This document shows, in pieces, positions 8,436 through 17,620 of a DNA stretch of 64,000 nucleotides. Source of the stretch: Bog-473 sp963738135 (GTDB lineage Bacteria; Actinomycetota; Acidimicrobiia; Acidimicrobiales; RAAP-2); assembly GCA_963738135.1 (NCBI GenBank), contig CAVTVK010000003.1, positions 248,001-312,000 on the forward strand, written 5' to 3'. The first letter of the stretch is position 1, and the number at the start of each line of letters is the position of its first letter. The notes under the pieces were generated by a model that was not told the DNA's origin, did not search any database, and saw nothing but the letters and a program-made list of their open reading frames with translations. Both the position numbers and the translations under genes were made by a program.

Positions 8436-9648
8436 GGGGCGTCACCTTCTCCTCTGTCTTGGCCGCTTTGTCAGCTTTGTCCGCCTTTTCTTCGTGGTGC
8501 TTCTGTATGGCCGACATGACGGCGTTGCCCGCGGCGCCGATGAACTCGGGCCGGTTCTCCGCCGCCCAGTCCCGGCTCGACGTCAGCGAGGCCGCCGAGT
8601 CCTGGAAGTGGGGTGCCACGTAGCGGGCGATCAACTCGTAGGAATGGCGGGTGGCGGCCGTGTCGGCCCACTCGTGGCCCATGAGGAGGAAGGTGCCGAA
8701 GCCCTTGGACTGGGCCTGCAGGCGCGCCACCTGCGCGATGGCGTCGTCGACAGTGCCGATGACGGCGAAGCCCGACGCGTTGAGCGCGTCGACCAGCGAC
8801 TCGAAGTTCTCCGTGTTGGGCGCCAGCGGCAGCGCGGCCACCCGCTGGAAGTAGTCGACCCATTCCTCCAGCCCGAAGGCGACGTCGGCCACCGCCTGCT
8901 CCTTGGTGTCGGCAATGTGCATCGGCCCGACCAGGCGCCACTTGTTGCGGTCCACCGTGGTCGAGAATTCCGCGGCGCGCTCCTCCATCACGTCCCAGTG
9001 GATGCCCAGCACGTCGAAGCCGCCGGCCGAGGTGGCCCCGATGGAGAGGAGGCCGGTGCCGAAGCGCCCGGCGGCCCGCGGTCCGGCCGGCGACACCTGC
9101 GCCGCCACCGCCACTTCGGGGAAGGGTCGCTGGTAAGGCCGAAGCTGCAGGCGCGCCTTGACCAGCTTGAACCAGTCCGTCTCCATGGTGACCGTCTCGC
9201 CGGCGAGCAATTGGAGAATGGCGTCGAGGGACTCCTCCATCATGTCGCGCTGTTTGGCCGGGTCGATGCCCATCATGAACGCGTCGGAGGGCAGTGCGCC
9301 CGGCCCGACGCCGAACATGACGCGTCCGCGCGTCAGGTGGTCGAGCAGCACCATGCGGTCGGCCAGCATGAACGGGTGGTGGTAGGGCAGCGACGAGACG
9401 CCTGTGCCGAGTCGGATGTGCTTGGTGCGCTGCGCCGCGGCGGCGATGAACACCTCGGGCGAGGCGATGATCTCGTAGCCGGCCGAGTGGTGCTCGCCGA
9501 ACCAGGCCTCGTCGAAGCCGAGCTGGTCGAGATGCTCGACGAGCTGCAGGTCGCGCTCGAGCGCCAAGGTGGGGTTCTGGCCCACCGGGTGGAACGGGGC
9601 CAGGAAGATCCCGAACTTGAGGCGGCCGTCGGCGTCAATCGTCGTCAT
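8428..9648 (-). CDS. LLM-class flavin-dependent oxidoreductase
   Basis: The 406-aa protein has the bacterial luciferase-like TIM barrel, binding FMN or F420. Recognisable blocks are FDEAWFGEHHSAGYE near 45-59, RTKHIRLGTGVSSLPYHHP near 75-93, and GRVMFGVGPGALPSDAFMMG near 108-127. The C terminus carries a lysine/alanine/glutamate-rich tail (EEKADKADKAAKTEEK) not needed by the fold. A GGAGG seven bases before the ATG supports the start. It is co-directional with the ADH upstream (42-base gap) and the two hydrolases downstream, consistent with oxidation followed by hydrolysis of a xenobiotic, lipid or terpenoid substrate (inference). Confidence 0.9.
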   Translation of the reverse strand: MTTIDADGRLKFGIFLAPFHPVGQNPTLALERDLQLVEHLDQLGFDEAWFGEHHSAGYEIIASPEVFIAAAAQRTKHIRLGTGVSSLPYHHPFMLADRMVLLDHLTRGRVMFGVGPGALPSDAFMMGIDPAKQRDMMEESLDAILQLLAGETVTMETDWFKLVKARLQLRPYQRPFPEVAVAAQVSPAGPRAAGRFGTGLLSIGATSAGGFDVLGIHWDVMEERAAEFSTTVDRNKWRLVGPMHIADTKEQAVADVAFGLEEWVDYFQRVAALPLAPNTENFESLVDALNASGFAVIGTVDDAIAQVARLQAQSKGFGTFLLMGHEWADTAATRHSYELIARYVAPHFQDSAASLTSSRDWAAENRPEFIGAAGNAVMSAIQKHHEEKADKADKAAKTEEKVTPHG

Positions 9649-9690
9649 GTTCCTCCAGGGTTGGCGCGAGCCCGGGGTCGCGGCGGCATA

Positions 9691-10758
9691 TCAGGGTGTC
9701 ACCAGGATCTTGCCCTGCTCACCCGGCGTGCGCAGGGTCTCGAAGGCGCCGGGGGCGCCGGCCAGGTCGACCGTGGAGGTGACCAGGAGGTCGGCCCCGG
9801 GCACCCCGTCGGCCAGTCGCCGCAGCGTGGCGGCGAACTCGTCGGGCGTGTAGCCAAAGGAGAACCGCAGCTCCATCTCCTTGGTCACCGCCATGAAGGG
9901 TTCGATGGTGTCGGTGTGCATGCACACGCCCACCACCACGATGCGGCTGTGGGGCGGCCCGTCGGCGATGAGGGACTGCAGCATCCCCGGGACGCCGACG
10001 GCCTCGAAGATCACCGGGTCCGGCGCACTGCCCCCCAACATGGCCGATCCGATGCGCTCCATGACGGTGCGGGCGATGCCGAAGTCGGACCAGCGGTCGT
10101 GGGGCGATCCCTCGGCGGGGTCGATGACCTCGTCGGCCCCGAAGGCCTCGGCCAGCCGGCGCCGTGTGGGCGAGAAGTCGGCGGCCAGGACCGGCCCGTG
10201 GCCCCGGCCCTTGAGCGCGGCGATGACGGCGAGCCCCACCGGCCCGCAGCCCACCACGAGACACGGTTGCCCGGGCGTAAGACCGGCCAGTCCCACTGCG
10301 TGCTCCCCGACGGCCAGCGGCTCGGTCAGTGCGGCCAGGTCGGTCGCCAACGCGTCGGGCACCGGCAGCAGCAACAGCTCCTGCAGCACCATGTGTTCGG
10401 CGAGCGCGCCCGGATAGGCGTTCGAATAGCCGATCTGCTCCACACCGGTCGGGCCCAGAATGACGGGCACCGAGCAGACGCGGGTCCCGACCGCGAGCGT
10501 TCCCGCCGTGTCCGGCCCGTGCTCCACGATCTGGGCGCAGAACTCGTGGCCGAAGATGCAGTCGGCCGCCGGGTCCAGCGCGGGAACACCGACAGAGTCC
10601 ATGAGACCGGTGAAATGGCTGAAGTCGGCCAGCGCGTGCAGGTCGGACCCGCAGATGCCGGCGGAGAGCGAGCGCACCACGACGTGCCCCGAGGACGGGA
10701 CCGGGTCGGGGACATCACTCACCACCAGCCGTCCACCCCTGGTCACCGCGGCACGCAT
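9691..10758 (-). CDS. Zinc-binding alcohol dehydrogenase (MDR family)
   Basis: The 355-aa protein is a medium-chain dehydrogenase/reductase. It has the catalytic zinc block ICGSDLHAL near residue 38, GHEFCAQIVEHG near 68, and a Rossmann motif GCGPVGLAVIAAL near 180. The usual four-cysteine structural-zinc lobe is absent; the corresponding stretch is VILGPTGVEQIGYSNAYPG. This puts it in a subgroup lacking that zinc. The ATG at 10758 is preceded by a weak GGGGGTGG. It is divergent from the SDR at 10816. Confidence 0.88.
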   Translation of the reverse strand: MRAAVTRGGRLVVSDVPDPVPSSGHVVVRSLSAGICGSDLHALADFSHFTGLMDSVGVPALDPAADCIFGHEFCAQIVEHGPDTAGTLAVGTRVCSVPVILGPTGVEQIGYSNAYPGALAEHMVLQELLLLPVPDALATDLAALTEPLAVGEHAVGLAGLTPGQPCLVVGCGPVGLAVIAALKGRGHGPVLAADFSPTRRRLAEAFGADEVIDPAEGSPHDRWSDFGIARTVMERIGSAMLGGSAPDPVIFEAVGVPGMLQSLIADGPPHSRIVVVGVCMHTDTIEPFMAVTKEMELRFSFGYTPDEFAATLRRLADGVPGADLLVTSTVDLAGAPGAFETLRTPGEQGKILVTP

Positions 10759-10774
10759 GGCAGAGCCACCCCCA

Positions 10775-10793
10775 CGGACGGCGCGGCCGTCCG
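10775..10793. promoter_or_regulatory. Palindrome in divergent ADH/SDR promoter region
   Basis: CGGACGGC and GCCGTCCG are separated by GCG, giving perfect 8-base arms in the 57-base gap between two divergent starts. It could be an operator for an unlinked regulator or a short hairpin in the ADH leader. Confidence 0.45.
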
Positions 10794-10803
10794 CATTCGT
10801 CGC

Positions 10804-10815
10804 TACGTTTGCCCG
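10804..10815 (+). promoter_or_regulatory. Leaderless promoter of the SDR gene
   Basis: TACGTT at 10804-10809 is followed by exactly six bases and then the GTG start at 10816. No Shine-Dalgarno is present. Confidence 0.65.
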
Positions 10816-11673
10816 GTGAGTTTCACACACGATCCCGCAGGACGCCCGTTCGCGGGGAGCGTCGCACTGGTGACCGGCGCGGCCCGTCCTCGCGGCATCG
10901 GACGCGCCACCGCCGTTGCCCTGGCCAGGGGCGGGGCGGACGTGGCCTGCCTCGATATCGCCCGTCCGTACGCCGACGCGCCCTTCCACGGCACCGGCAG
11001 CGGCGACGAGCTCGACGCGCTCACCGCCGAGTTGCGCGAGCACGACGTCCGGGCCGTTGCGGTCCAGGCCGACATCTCCGACGAGGCGGCGGTGGAGGCC
11101 GCCGTTGCGCGAGCGACCGAGGAGCTGGGGACGGTCACGCTCGTGGCGAACGTGGCCGGCGGGAGTGGACCGGGTTTCGGACTGGGTCCGCTGCTCGGCG
11201 TCCCCGCCGACGAGTTCCGACGTGTGCTCGACGTCAACGTGGTCGGGACCTGGCTGGTGTCGAAGGCCTGCGCCGCCCGGATGGTGGCCGCGGGCGTGGG
11301 AGGGCGCATCTGCAACGTGTCGAGCCAGGCCGGCAAGCGCGCCTTTCCCTTCCTCGGGGCCTACTGCGCCGCCAAGGCGGGGGTGATCCTGCTGACCCAG
11401 ACGATGGCGCTCGAGCTCGGCCCCCAGGGCATCGCGGTGAACGCGGTGTGCCCGGGCACGGTGGACACGGACCTGATCAACCGGGACGCCATGTTCGAGA
11501 ACCTGATGGGCGGTCCCGAGGGGCTGGCCGCCTTCATCGCCCGCGAGATACCGCTCGGGCGCCTGCAGACCGCCGACGAGATCGCGGCTGCCATCGTCTG
11601 GCTGCTCTCCGATGCCGCCCGCGGCGTCACGGGCGAGGCGTTGAACGTGAGCGCCGGACAGACAATGGTGTAG
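10816..11673 (+). CDS. Short-chain dehydrogenase/reductase (SDR)
   Basis: The 285-aa NAD(P)-dependent oxidoreductase has the cofactor motif TGAARPRGIG near residue 20, the NVAGG loop, the catalytic serine in NVSSQAG and the YCAAK tyrosine-lysine pair. The C-terminal GEALNVSAGQTMV is typical of FabG-like members. The start is fixed by the leaderless TACGTT-N6-GTG; the frame is open far upstream but has no better start. It begins a three-gene set with a lipocalin-like protein (2-base gap) and a phosphotransferase. Confidence 0.92.
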   Translation: MSFTHDPAGRPFAGSVALVTGAARPRGIGRATAVALARGGADVACLDIARPYADAPFHGTGSGDELDALTAELREHDVRAVAVQADISDEAAVEAAVARATEELGTVTLVANVAGGSGPGFGLGPLLGVPADEFRRVLDVNVVGTWLVSKACAARMVAAGVGGRICNVSSQAGKRAFPFLGAYCAAKAGVILLTQTMALELGPQGIAVNAVCPGTVDTDLINRDAMFENLMGGPEGLAAFIAREIPLGRLQTADEIAAAIVWLLSDAARGVTGEALNVSAGQTMV

Positions 11674-11675
11674 CC

Positions 11676-12674
11676 ATGCCGATTCTCGAAGCCCGTCACG
11701 ACCTGGCCCACCCCGTCGAGGGCGACAGCGCCTGGAGCGAGTCCTACTACTTCAACGCGTACGACCCGGGCACGGACTCGGGATTCTTCACGCGCATCGG
11801 CATCCGACCGAACGAGGGGACGATGGACGTCGGGATGTCGCTCTGGCTCCCGGGCGGCGAGCTCGGCGAGTACCGCTCGGTCAAGGACCAGCGCGAGATG
11901 GTCGACTCCGTGCTGGAGGTCGGTGCCGTGCGCTACGAGATGCTCGAGGCGCTCCAGGCGTGGCACCTGACCATGGCGGGCGAGGTGCAGGCGCGCCCGT
12001 GCCTGCGGGGCGAGACGACGACGCGCCCGGTCCCGGTGACCCTCGACGTGCGCTTCGACGCCGTCACTCCGGCCATCGGCACCGACGGGCAGCCGCGTGG
12101 CGGCCCCAAGTCGGCCGAGGCCGCTGCCGCGGCCGACACGGTGGGCAAGGGGCACCTGGAGCAGGCCGGTACCTGGACGGGCACGCTGACGGTTGACGGG
12201 ACGCGCCACGAATGGCGCGGCGCGCACGGCAACCGCGACCGCTCCTGGGGTCCGCGGCGCTGGGGTGGTCCCAGCATGTGGCGTTGGTTCTCCATCAACA
12301 TCGGCGAGGACATGCACTTCGGCGGCATCCGCCTCGGCACCGACGCCGGCGACCTCCACCGCGGCTGGGTGTGGGACGGGAGGCGCGCCACCTCGGTGGC
12401 CGAGTGGCGCGTGCGGACCGAGCTGGCCGACGACGGAGTCACGCACCGCGTCGTGCACCTCGAGGTGGTGGACAAGAAGGGCCGGACCTATCCCCTCCGC
12501 GGCGACGTGCTGCGTGTGGCCGACATCGGCCGAGCGGGCGGCACCATGGTCAACGAGGGTCTGGCGCGCTGGACCTACACGGATCCGTCGGGCGCGGCGC
12601 AGACCGGGTACGGCATCTGCGAGTACCTGCACCAACTCGACGACGGCGGGAGGCCTGTCGTCCCCGTCGCATAG
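11676..12674 (+). CDS. Lipocalin-like protein of the DUF7064/7065 (CrtC-like) type
   Basis: The 332-aa protein is rich in beta-strand segments and Trp/Gly, with a central stretch HEWRGAHGNRDRSWGPRRWG near residues 177-196. It resembles CrtC/AttH-type lipocalin hydratases and the DUF7064/7065 proteins found beside SDRs and APH-type kinases in actinobacteria. No signal peptide or membrane helix is seen. Its ATG is two bases after the SDR stop. Function is not established; binding or hydration of a lipophilic substrate is a guess from the fold. Confidence 0.65.
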   Translation: MPILEARHDLAHPVEGDSAWSESYYFNAYDPGTDSGFFTRIGIRPNEGTMDVGMSLWLPGGELGEYRSVKDQREMVDSVLEVGAVRYEMLEALQAWHLTMAGEVQARPCLRGETTTRPVPVTLDVRFDAVTPAIGTDGQPRGGPKSAEAAAAADTVGKGHLEQAGTWTGTLTVDGTRHEWRGAHGNRDRSWGPRRWGGPSMWRWFSINIGEDMHFGGIRLGTDAGDLHRGWVWDGRRATSVAEWRVRTELADDGVTHRVVHLEVVDKKGRTYPLRGDVLRVADIGRAGGTMVNEGLARWTYTDPSGAAQTGYGICEYLHQLDDGGRPVVPVA

Positions 12675-12676
12675 GG

Positions 12677-14026
12677 ATGTCCTCCCGCCTCACTGACGAC
12701 GAGCTGGCGGCTGCGCTGGGGCGCCAACTCGGCGGCACCGTGCGCGGCGTGCGGCGCCTTGCGGGCGGCGCCTCGCGCGTCACCAGCGCGTTCGACCTGC
12801 AGACCGGAGACGACGCGGGAACCCGATCGCTCATCCTGCAGATGGACCGCGGCGCCTCCCAGCGCGGCCGGGTGCGCATGGAGGGCGCACTGTTGCGCGC
12901 CGCGGGGGACGCCGGAGTGCCGGTCCCCGCGGTCGTGGCCGTCGGCGAGGGCGACGAGCTCGGGACCAGCTGGCTGGTGGTGGAACGCCTCGAAGGGGAG
13001 ACCATCCCGCGCAAGATCCTGCGCGACGAGGAGTGGGCAGCCGCCCGTGCCGCTCTGACCGGCCAGGCCGGGACCGCGTTGGCCGCCATCCACACCATCG
13101 ACCCGGCGTCGATCGAAAGCCTGCCGCCGGCCGACCCGCTGGGCGATCCGCTGCCCCTCCTCGACGCCCTGGGCGAGGTGCGGCCCGCGCTCGAGCTGGG
13201 TGTCCGTTGGCTGGCGGCGCACCGCCCGTCGGACCGGCGGCGAGTGACGGTGCACGGCGACTACCGGTTGGGCAACTTCCTGGTGGGTCCCGAAGGGCTG
13301 CGCGGCGTCCTCGACTGGGAGCTCGCCCACGCGGGCGATCCGGCGGAGGACATCGGCTGGCTCTGTGCCCCGGCGTGGCGTTTCGGCGGGAGCGGCGCGG
13401 TCGGTGGGTTTGGCGGGCTCCCCGAGCTGTTGGCCGCCTACCGGGCAGCGGGTGGCGATGCGGTGACGCCCGAGCGCGTGCACTTCTGGCAGGTCTACGC
13501 CACGGTCAAGTGGGCCACCATCTGCGCCCTGCAGGCCTCGGCACACCTGAGCGGCACCACCCGCTCGGTCGAGTTGGCCGCCATCGGCCGACGGGTGTGC
13601 GAGAGCGAGTGGGACCTCTTCGCGTTGTTGGGTACGCCACCGCTCGCCTCCGCCGGGCCCGACGCGGCGGACGGACCCACGGCACCGTTCGGGAGGCCCA
13701 CTGCAGGCGAGCTCGTCGAGGCGGTGCGCGAGTACCTCCACGATGGCATGGAACGCACCGACGGTGGCACTCGCTTCGAGGTGCGCGTGGCGCGCAACGC
13801 GTTGAGCATCGCCGAACGCGAGCTGCGCTTGGGCCCGGTGCTCACCGCCGCCCACGCGGCGCGTCTGGCCGGGCTCGGATTTGCCGATGACGCAGCGCTG
13901 GCCGCAGCACTGCGTTCGGGTGCGCTCGACGCGGAATGGGAGTCGATTGCACCCGCGCTGGCCGCGGCCGCCCGCGACCAATTGCTGGTGGCGAACCCGC
14001 GCTACTTGCCGGCCGCCAACGGGTAG
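12677..14026 (+). CDS. Phosphotransferase (APH family) fused to a DUF6285 domain
   Basis: The 449-aa protein has an APH/choline-kinase domain in its first 330 residues: the catalytic loop HGDYRLGNFL near 194 and the metal-binding LDWELAHAGDP near 212. The last 110 residues (GELVEAVREYL, RFEVRVARNALSIAERE) form a DUF6285 domain, normally encoded as a separate neighbouring gene, so this is a natural fusion. Similar kinases often sit with acyl-CoA dehydrogenases and SDRs; the substrate is unknown. The ATG follows the upstream TAG by two bases. Its 3' end overlaps the convergent exporter gene by 25 bases. Confidence 0.82.
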   Translation: MSSRLTDDELAAALGRQLGGTVRGVRRLAGGASRVTSAFDLQTGDDAGTRSLILQMDRGASQRGRVRMEGALLRAAGDAGVPVPAVVAVGEGDELGTSWLVVERLEGETIPRKILRDEEWAAARAALTGQAGTALAAIHTIDPASIESLPPADPLGDPLPLLDALGEVRPALELGVRWLAAHRPSDRRRVTVHGDYRLGNFLVGPEGLRGVLDWELAHAGDPAEDIGWLCAPAWRFGGSGAVGGFGGLPELLAAYRAAGGDAVTPERVHFWQVYATVKWATICALQASAHLSGTTRSVELAAIGRRVCESEWDLFALLGTPPLASAGPDAADGPTAPFGRPTAGELVEAVREYLHDGMERTDGGTRFEVRVARNALSIAERELRLGPVLTAAHAARLAGLGFADDAALAAALRSGALDAEWESIAPALAAAARDQLLVANPRYLPAANG

Positions 14027-15501
14027 AGCCCGGCGGGGGCCGGTGACGGCACAGCCGGTTGCTGTGGAGCCGGGGCGTGCGGCTCGGCCGAGAGCGAGGC
14101 GTCGGCCACCTCGGTGACCCGGTTGCCGACGCCCTGGAGCAGGAGGCCGGACAGGAGGCTGCAGGCGATCATGAAGATCCACGCATGGTGGAATGCACGC
14201 ACGGCGTCGGCCCCCGTCGAGACGCCGAGAATGGCGACGAGGCCGGCCACACCGAGCGCGATGCCGATCTGGCGACTCATCACGTAGAGCGCGGACCCCG
14301 TGGCGAAGCGCTCGGGCGGCAGCGGCGCCGTGGCGGCACCGCCGAGCGACGGCAGCATGAGGCCGACGCCGACGCCGCTGAGCAGGCTGCCGGGGAGGTA
14401 GGCGCCCACCCAGTCCGGCGTGACGCCCACGTGCGTGATCCACCAGAGGCCACCGGCGGCGAAGAGCACAGCGCCCGCGGTGCCCACGGCCCGGTGTCCG
14501 AAGCGAGCGCCCAGCAGCCCGCCCGGGAAGGCGGTGATGCCGGCGAGTAGCGGCCCGGGGGCGATCATGAACCCGGCGCGCAGTACCGACTCGTGCCAGA
14601 GGCCGGTGAGGAGGAGGACGCCACCGAGCACGAGCGCCCCGAAGCCGCCGAAGAAGGCCAGCGAGCTGAGGTCGGCCAGCGCGACCGCACGATGGCGGAT
14701 CACCGCCGGCTCGATGATGGGGTTGGGGTGGCGCAGTGACCGGAGGACGAGCCCGGCGCCGCTCAGGGCGGCCAAGGCAAAGGCGCCGAGGATCCGCCCG
14801 CTGGTCCAGCCCCAATCCGAGCCCTCGACGATGGCGGCGACCAGACTGGCCACGGCGACAGTCAGCAAGGCGGCCCCGAGGAGATCGGACTTGTGGGCAT
14901 CGGGGTCACGGACCTCATCGAGGACGCGCACGCCCAGTACAAGTGCCACCAGGGCGAAGGGCAGGTTGACGAGGAACACCCAGCGCCAGCTGGCCTGCAC
15001 CAGCAGCCCGCCGATCGGGGGGCCCAGCGCGGCGGCCGCCCCACCGACGGCCGACCACAGGCCGATCGCCGCGCCCTTGCGCTCGGGACCGAACGCGGGC
15101 AGCAGCAGACCGAGGGAGGTGGGGAGCATCAGGGCCCCGCCGATGGCCTGGATCACGCGGGCAGCGACGAGGAGCTCGAGGGACGGGGAGAGGGCGCACA
15201 GAGCAGACGCCGCGGTGAAGATGCCCAGCCCGAGCAGGAAGGCCCGCTTGCGCCCGGCCCGGTCCGCCCAGCGTCCGGCCGGTACCAGGGCGGCGGCGAA
15301 GACGATGGTGTACGCACTCAGCACCCACGAGAGCGAGCTCAGGCTCTCGCCGTGGTACGTGGCCGAGATGCTCGGGAACGCGATGTTGACGATGAACAGG
15401 TCGAGCGAGGAGAGGAACACCCCGGTGAGGACGATCAGCGCCGTCAGGACGGGCCGCGCGCGCCTCGATGCGAATGGCGGACCCTCTATGAGTTCGGTCA
15501 T
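14002..15501 (-). CDS. MFS exporter, DHA2 (14-helix) family
   Basis: The 499-aa membrane protein has about 14 hydrophobic segments and the motif GRWADRAGRKRAFLLG after helix 2. This identifies it as a DHA2 drug:H+ antiporter of the EmrB/QacA type. The ATG at 15501 gives a short basic lead-in (MTELIEG...RRARP) before helix 1; an upstream start at 15537 is possible. It is divergent from an HxlR-family regulator and the intergenic region has an inverted repeat, so it is probably that regulator's target. Confidence 0.88.
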   Translation of the reverse strand: MTELIEGPPFASRRARPVLTALIVLTGVFLSSLDLFIVNIAFPSISATYHGESLSSLSWVLSAYTIVFAAALVPAGRWADRAGRKRAFLLGLGIFTAASALCALSPSLELLVAARVIQAIGGALMLPTSLGLLLPAFGPERKGAAIGLWSAVGGAAAALGPPIGGLLVQASWRWVFLVNLPFALVALVLGVRVLDEVRDPDAHKSDLLGAALLTVAVASLVAAIVEGSDWGWTSGRILGAFALAALSGAGLVLRSLRHPNPIIEPAVIRHRAVALADLSSLAFFGGFGALVLGGVLLLTGLWHESVLRAGFMIAPGPLLAGITAFPGGLLGARFGHRAVGTAGAVLFAAGGLWWITHVGVTPDWVGAYLPGSLLSGVGVGLMLPSLGGAATAPLPPERFATGSALYVMSRQIGIALGVAGLVAILGVSTGADAVRAFHHAWIFMIACSLLSGLLLQGVGNRVTEVADASLSAEPHAPAPQQPAVPSPAPAGLYPLAAGK

Positions 15502-15530
15502 GCAACGCACTCTAGAATAGAAAGTTGCAT
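15500..15530. promoter_or_regulatory. Inverted repeat, probable HxlR operator
   Basis: ATGCAAC (15500-15506) and GTTGCAT (15524-15530) form a perfect 7-base inverted repeat with a 17-base centre. They bracket a minus-strand TATTCT (-10-like) ahead of the exporter start. A further CAAC at 15535-15538 repeats the half-site. The site lies between the exporter and the divergent HxlR gene. Confidence 0.55.
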
Positions 15531-15559
15531 TAAACAACCCACTGCGCTGAATTCGGGGT

Positions 15560-15571
15560 TATGCTGGTCGG
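15560..15571 (+). promoter_or_regulatory. Leaderless promoter of the HxlR gene
   Basis: TATGCT at 15560-15565 is followed by six bases and the GTG start at 15572. Confidence 0.65.
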
Positions 15572-16109
15572 GTGTTGAAGCGGGACTACCCCACGCAGTA
15601 CTGCCCGGTGGCGTCGACGCTCGAGGTGATCGGCGAGCGCTGGACGTTGCTGATCGTCCGGGACGTCTTCCTGGGCATCCGGCGCTTCGAGGACATTCAG
15701 CGTGACCTCGGCGTGGCGCGCAACATCCTGCAGGTCCGCCTGGAGCGCCTGGTCGAGGAGGGGATCCTGATCAAGCGCCCCTATCAGGAGCGCCCGCCCC
15801 GCTCGGAGTACCGCCTGACGGAGAAGGGCGCCGACCTGTGGCCGGTGCTGGTGGCCATGCTGCAATGGGGCGATCGGCACGCCCTCGAGGGCGGTGAGCG
15901 CCCGATGATCCTGCAGCACCGTGGCTGTGGAGGCGAGCTCGACGACCGTCGGCGCTGCCTGGCCTGTGGCGCGGACGTGACGGTGACCGAGGCGGTGGCC
16001 ATCCGGACCGGGGCCCGCCGCCCTGGAACCGAGCACCGAGACCGGCATCGGGACCGACACCGGGGCTGTCCCAGCCACCGCGTCGGCCCACGCTGCCGCG
16101 CCCGTCTGA
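15572..16109 (+). CDS. HxlR-family transcriptional regulator (probable +1 frameshift in tail)
   Basis: The first 110 residues are a typical HxlR winged helix (CPVASTLEVIGERWTLLIVRD, RRFEDIQRDLGVARNILQVRL). They are followed by a small zinc-ribbon-like segment with CGG and CLACG. As read, the frame continues with an odd His/Arg-rich tail to 16156, overlapping the amidase. Skipping one C near 16020 instead gives an Ala/Thr-rich tail ending at 16109 (178 aa), which looks more natural and matches the +1 errors seen elsewhere in this window. It probably controls the divergent exporter and itself. Confidence 0.82.
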
Positions 16110-16152
16110 GGCCCACGGGCGGGCCGGCCTGCGCCTCACTACCGTGCAGTGC

Positions 16153-17583
16153 ATGAGCGACGACACGGCATGGCTGGACGCGACGGGACAGGCGGAGCTG
16201 GTGCGCACCAAGGAGGTCTCGCCTTCCGAACTGGTGGACGCGGCCATCGCCCGCATCGAGAAGCTCAACCCCGAGCTCAACGCAGTGATCCACGAGCTCT
16301 TCGAACGCGCCCGGGGCGAGGCTGCAGGTGCCCTGCCCGACGGCCCGTTCCGCGGCGTGCCGTTCCTCTTGAAGGACCTCGGAGCGGAGCTCGCCGGGAC
16401 GCCGTTTCACGAAGGCCTGGCGTTCGCCGGTGACTACCGCTCGACGCACACGCAGGCGCTGACGCAGCGCTACATCGACGCCGGGTTCGTCATCTGCGGC
16501 AAGACCAATACACCGGAGCTCGGGATCCTGCCCACGACGGAACCGCACCGCTACGGGCCGTCGCGCAACCCGTGGAACACCGACCATTCGACCGGGGGCT
16601 CCTCGGGTGGTTCCGCGGCCGCCGTGGCGTCGGGGATGGTGCCGGCAGCCCACGCCAACGACGGGGGCGGCTCCATCCGGATTCCGGCGTCGTGTTGCGG
16701 ACTGGTCGGACTGAAGCCGACACGGGCACGCAATTCCCTGGCGCCCGCCTACGGCGACATGATGGGTGGCCTGGTGGCCGAGCACGTGGTGACGCGCTCG
16801 GTGCGCGATTCCGCGGCGATCCTCGACGCCACGGCCGGTCCGGTTCCCGGCGACCCCTACTGGGCCCCGCCATTGCGCGGCCCCTCCTTCTCCGCCGCGG
16901 CGGGGACCGCGCCGAAGAGCTTGCGCGTCGCGGTCATGACCTCGTCGCCCACCGGCAGCGCGGTGCACGCCGACTGCGTGAAGGCGGTGCATGCTGCGGC
17001 CGCGCTGTGTGAGTCGCTGGGGCACCAGGTGGCCGAGTCCACGATGTCCGTCGACGGTGACGCCTTCACGACCCATTTCGTGAACCAGTGGGCCTGCAGC
17101 AACGCCTGGGCCATTGGCGACTGGGAGAAGCGACTGGGGCGCGAGGTGACAGAAGGCGACGTGGAACCGTTGAGTTGGGCGCTCATCCAGCTCGGCCGTT
17201 CCGTCAACGGAGGGCAGTACCTCGCCGCGGTCCAGGAGCTCCAGCTGCTGACCCGCAGCGTCGCCGAGTACTTCGAGGGGATCGACGTGCTGCTGACGCC
17301 CACCCTCGGTGAGCCGCCCGTCCCGCTGGGGACTTTCGACTCGCCTCCCGGTCAGCCATTGACCGGGCTGTTCCGCGCCGCCGACTACGTCCCGTTCACC
17401 CCGCCCTTCAACGTGACGGGGCAGCCCGGGATCTCGTTGCCGTTGCACTGGAACGACGGTGGGCTGCCCATCGGCGTGCAGTTCGTCGGGCGCTTCGGTG
17501 ACGAGGAGACGCTTCTTGCCCTCGCCGGCCAGCTGGAAGAGGCGGCCCCGTGGGCGGAGCGCAGGCCGCCGGTGTCGGCGTAG
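16153..17583 (+). CDS. Amidase (amidase signature family)
   Basis: The 476-aa hydrolase carries the Ser-cisSer-Lys triad: lysine in PFLLKDLG near residue 73, the signature STGGSSGGSAAAVASG near 148, and the nucleophile in GGGSIRIPAS near 172. This fold acts on amides in catabolism or nitrile use, and is also found in GatA, but there are no gatB/gatC neighbours. The ATG at 16153 has TACCGT ending seven bases upstream; a GTG three codons earlier is an alternative. It is convergent with the OYE-like gene. Confidence 0.92.
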   Translation: MSDDTAWLDATGQAELVRTKEVSPSELVDAAIARIEKLNPELNAVIHELFERARGEAAGALPDGPFRGVPFLLKDLGAELAGTPFHEGLAFAGDYRSTHTQALTQRYIDAGFVICGKTNTPELGILPTTEPHRYGPSRNPWNTDHSTGGSSGGSAAAVASGMVPAAHANDGGGSIRIPASCCGLVGLKPTRARNSLAPAYGDMMGGLVAEHVVTRSVRDSAAILDATAGPVPGDPYWAPPLRGPSFSAAAGTAPKSLRVAVMTSSPTGSAVHADCVKAVHAAAALCESLGHQVAESTMSVDGDAFTTHFVNQWACSNAWAIGDWEKRLGREVTEGDVEPLSWALIQLGRSVNGGQYLAAVQELQLLTRSVAEYFEGIDVLLTPTLGEPPVPLGTFDSPPGQPLTGLFRAADYVPFTPPFNVTGQPGISLPLHWNDGGLPIGVQFVGRFGDEETLLALAGQLEEAAPWAERRPPVSA

Positions 17584-17620
17584 GCGGAACCCGGGCGGCC
17601 ATCGGGCGGCCAACGGGCGG

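Noticed and set aside
8401..10800. Very long plus-strand open frame (about 800 codons) before the SDR
   Set aside because: It is a high-GC shadow of the minus-strand hydrolase, luciferase-like and ADH genes: His/Arg/Gly-rich, no domain. Only the part from 10816 is a gene.
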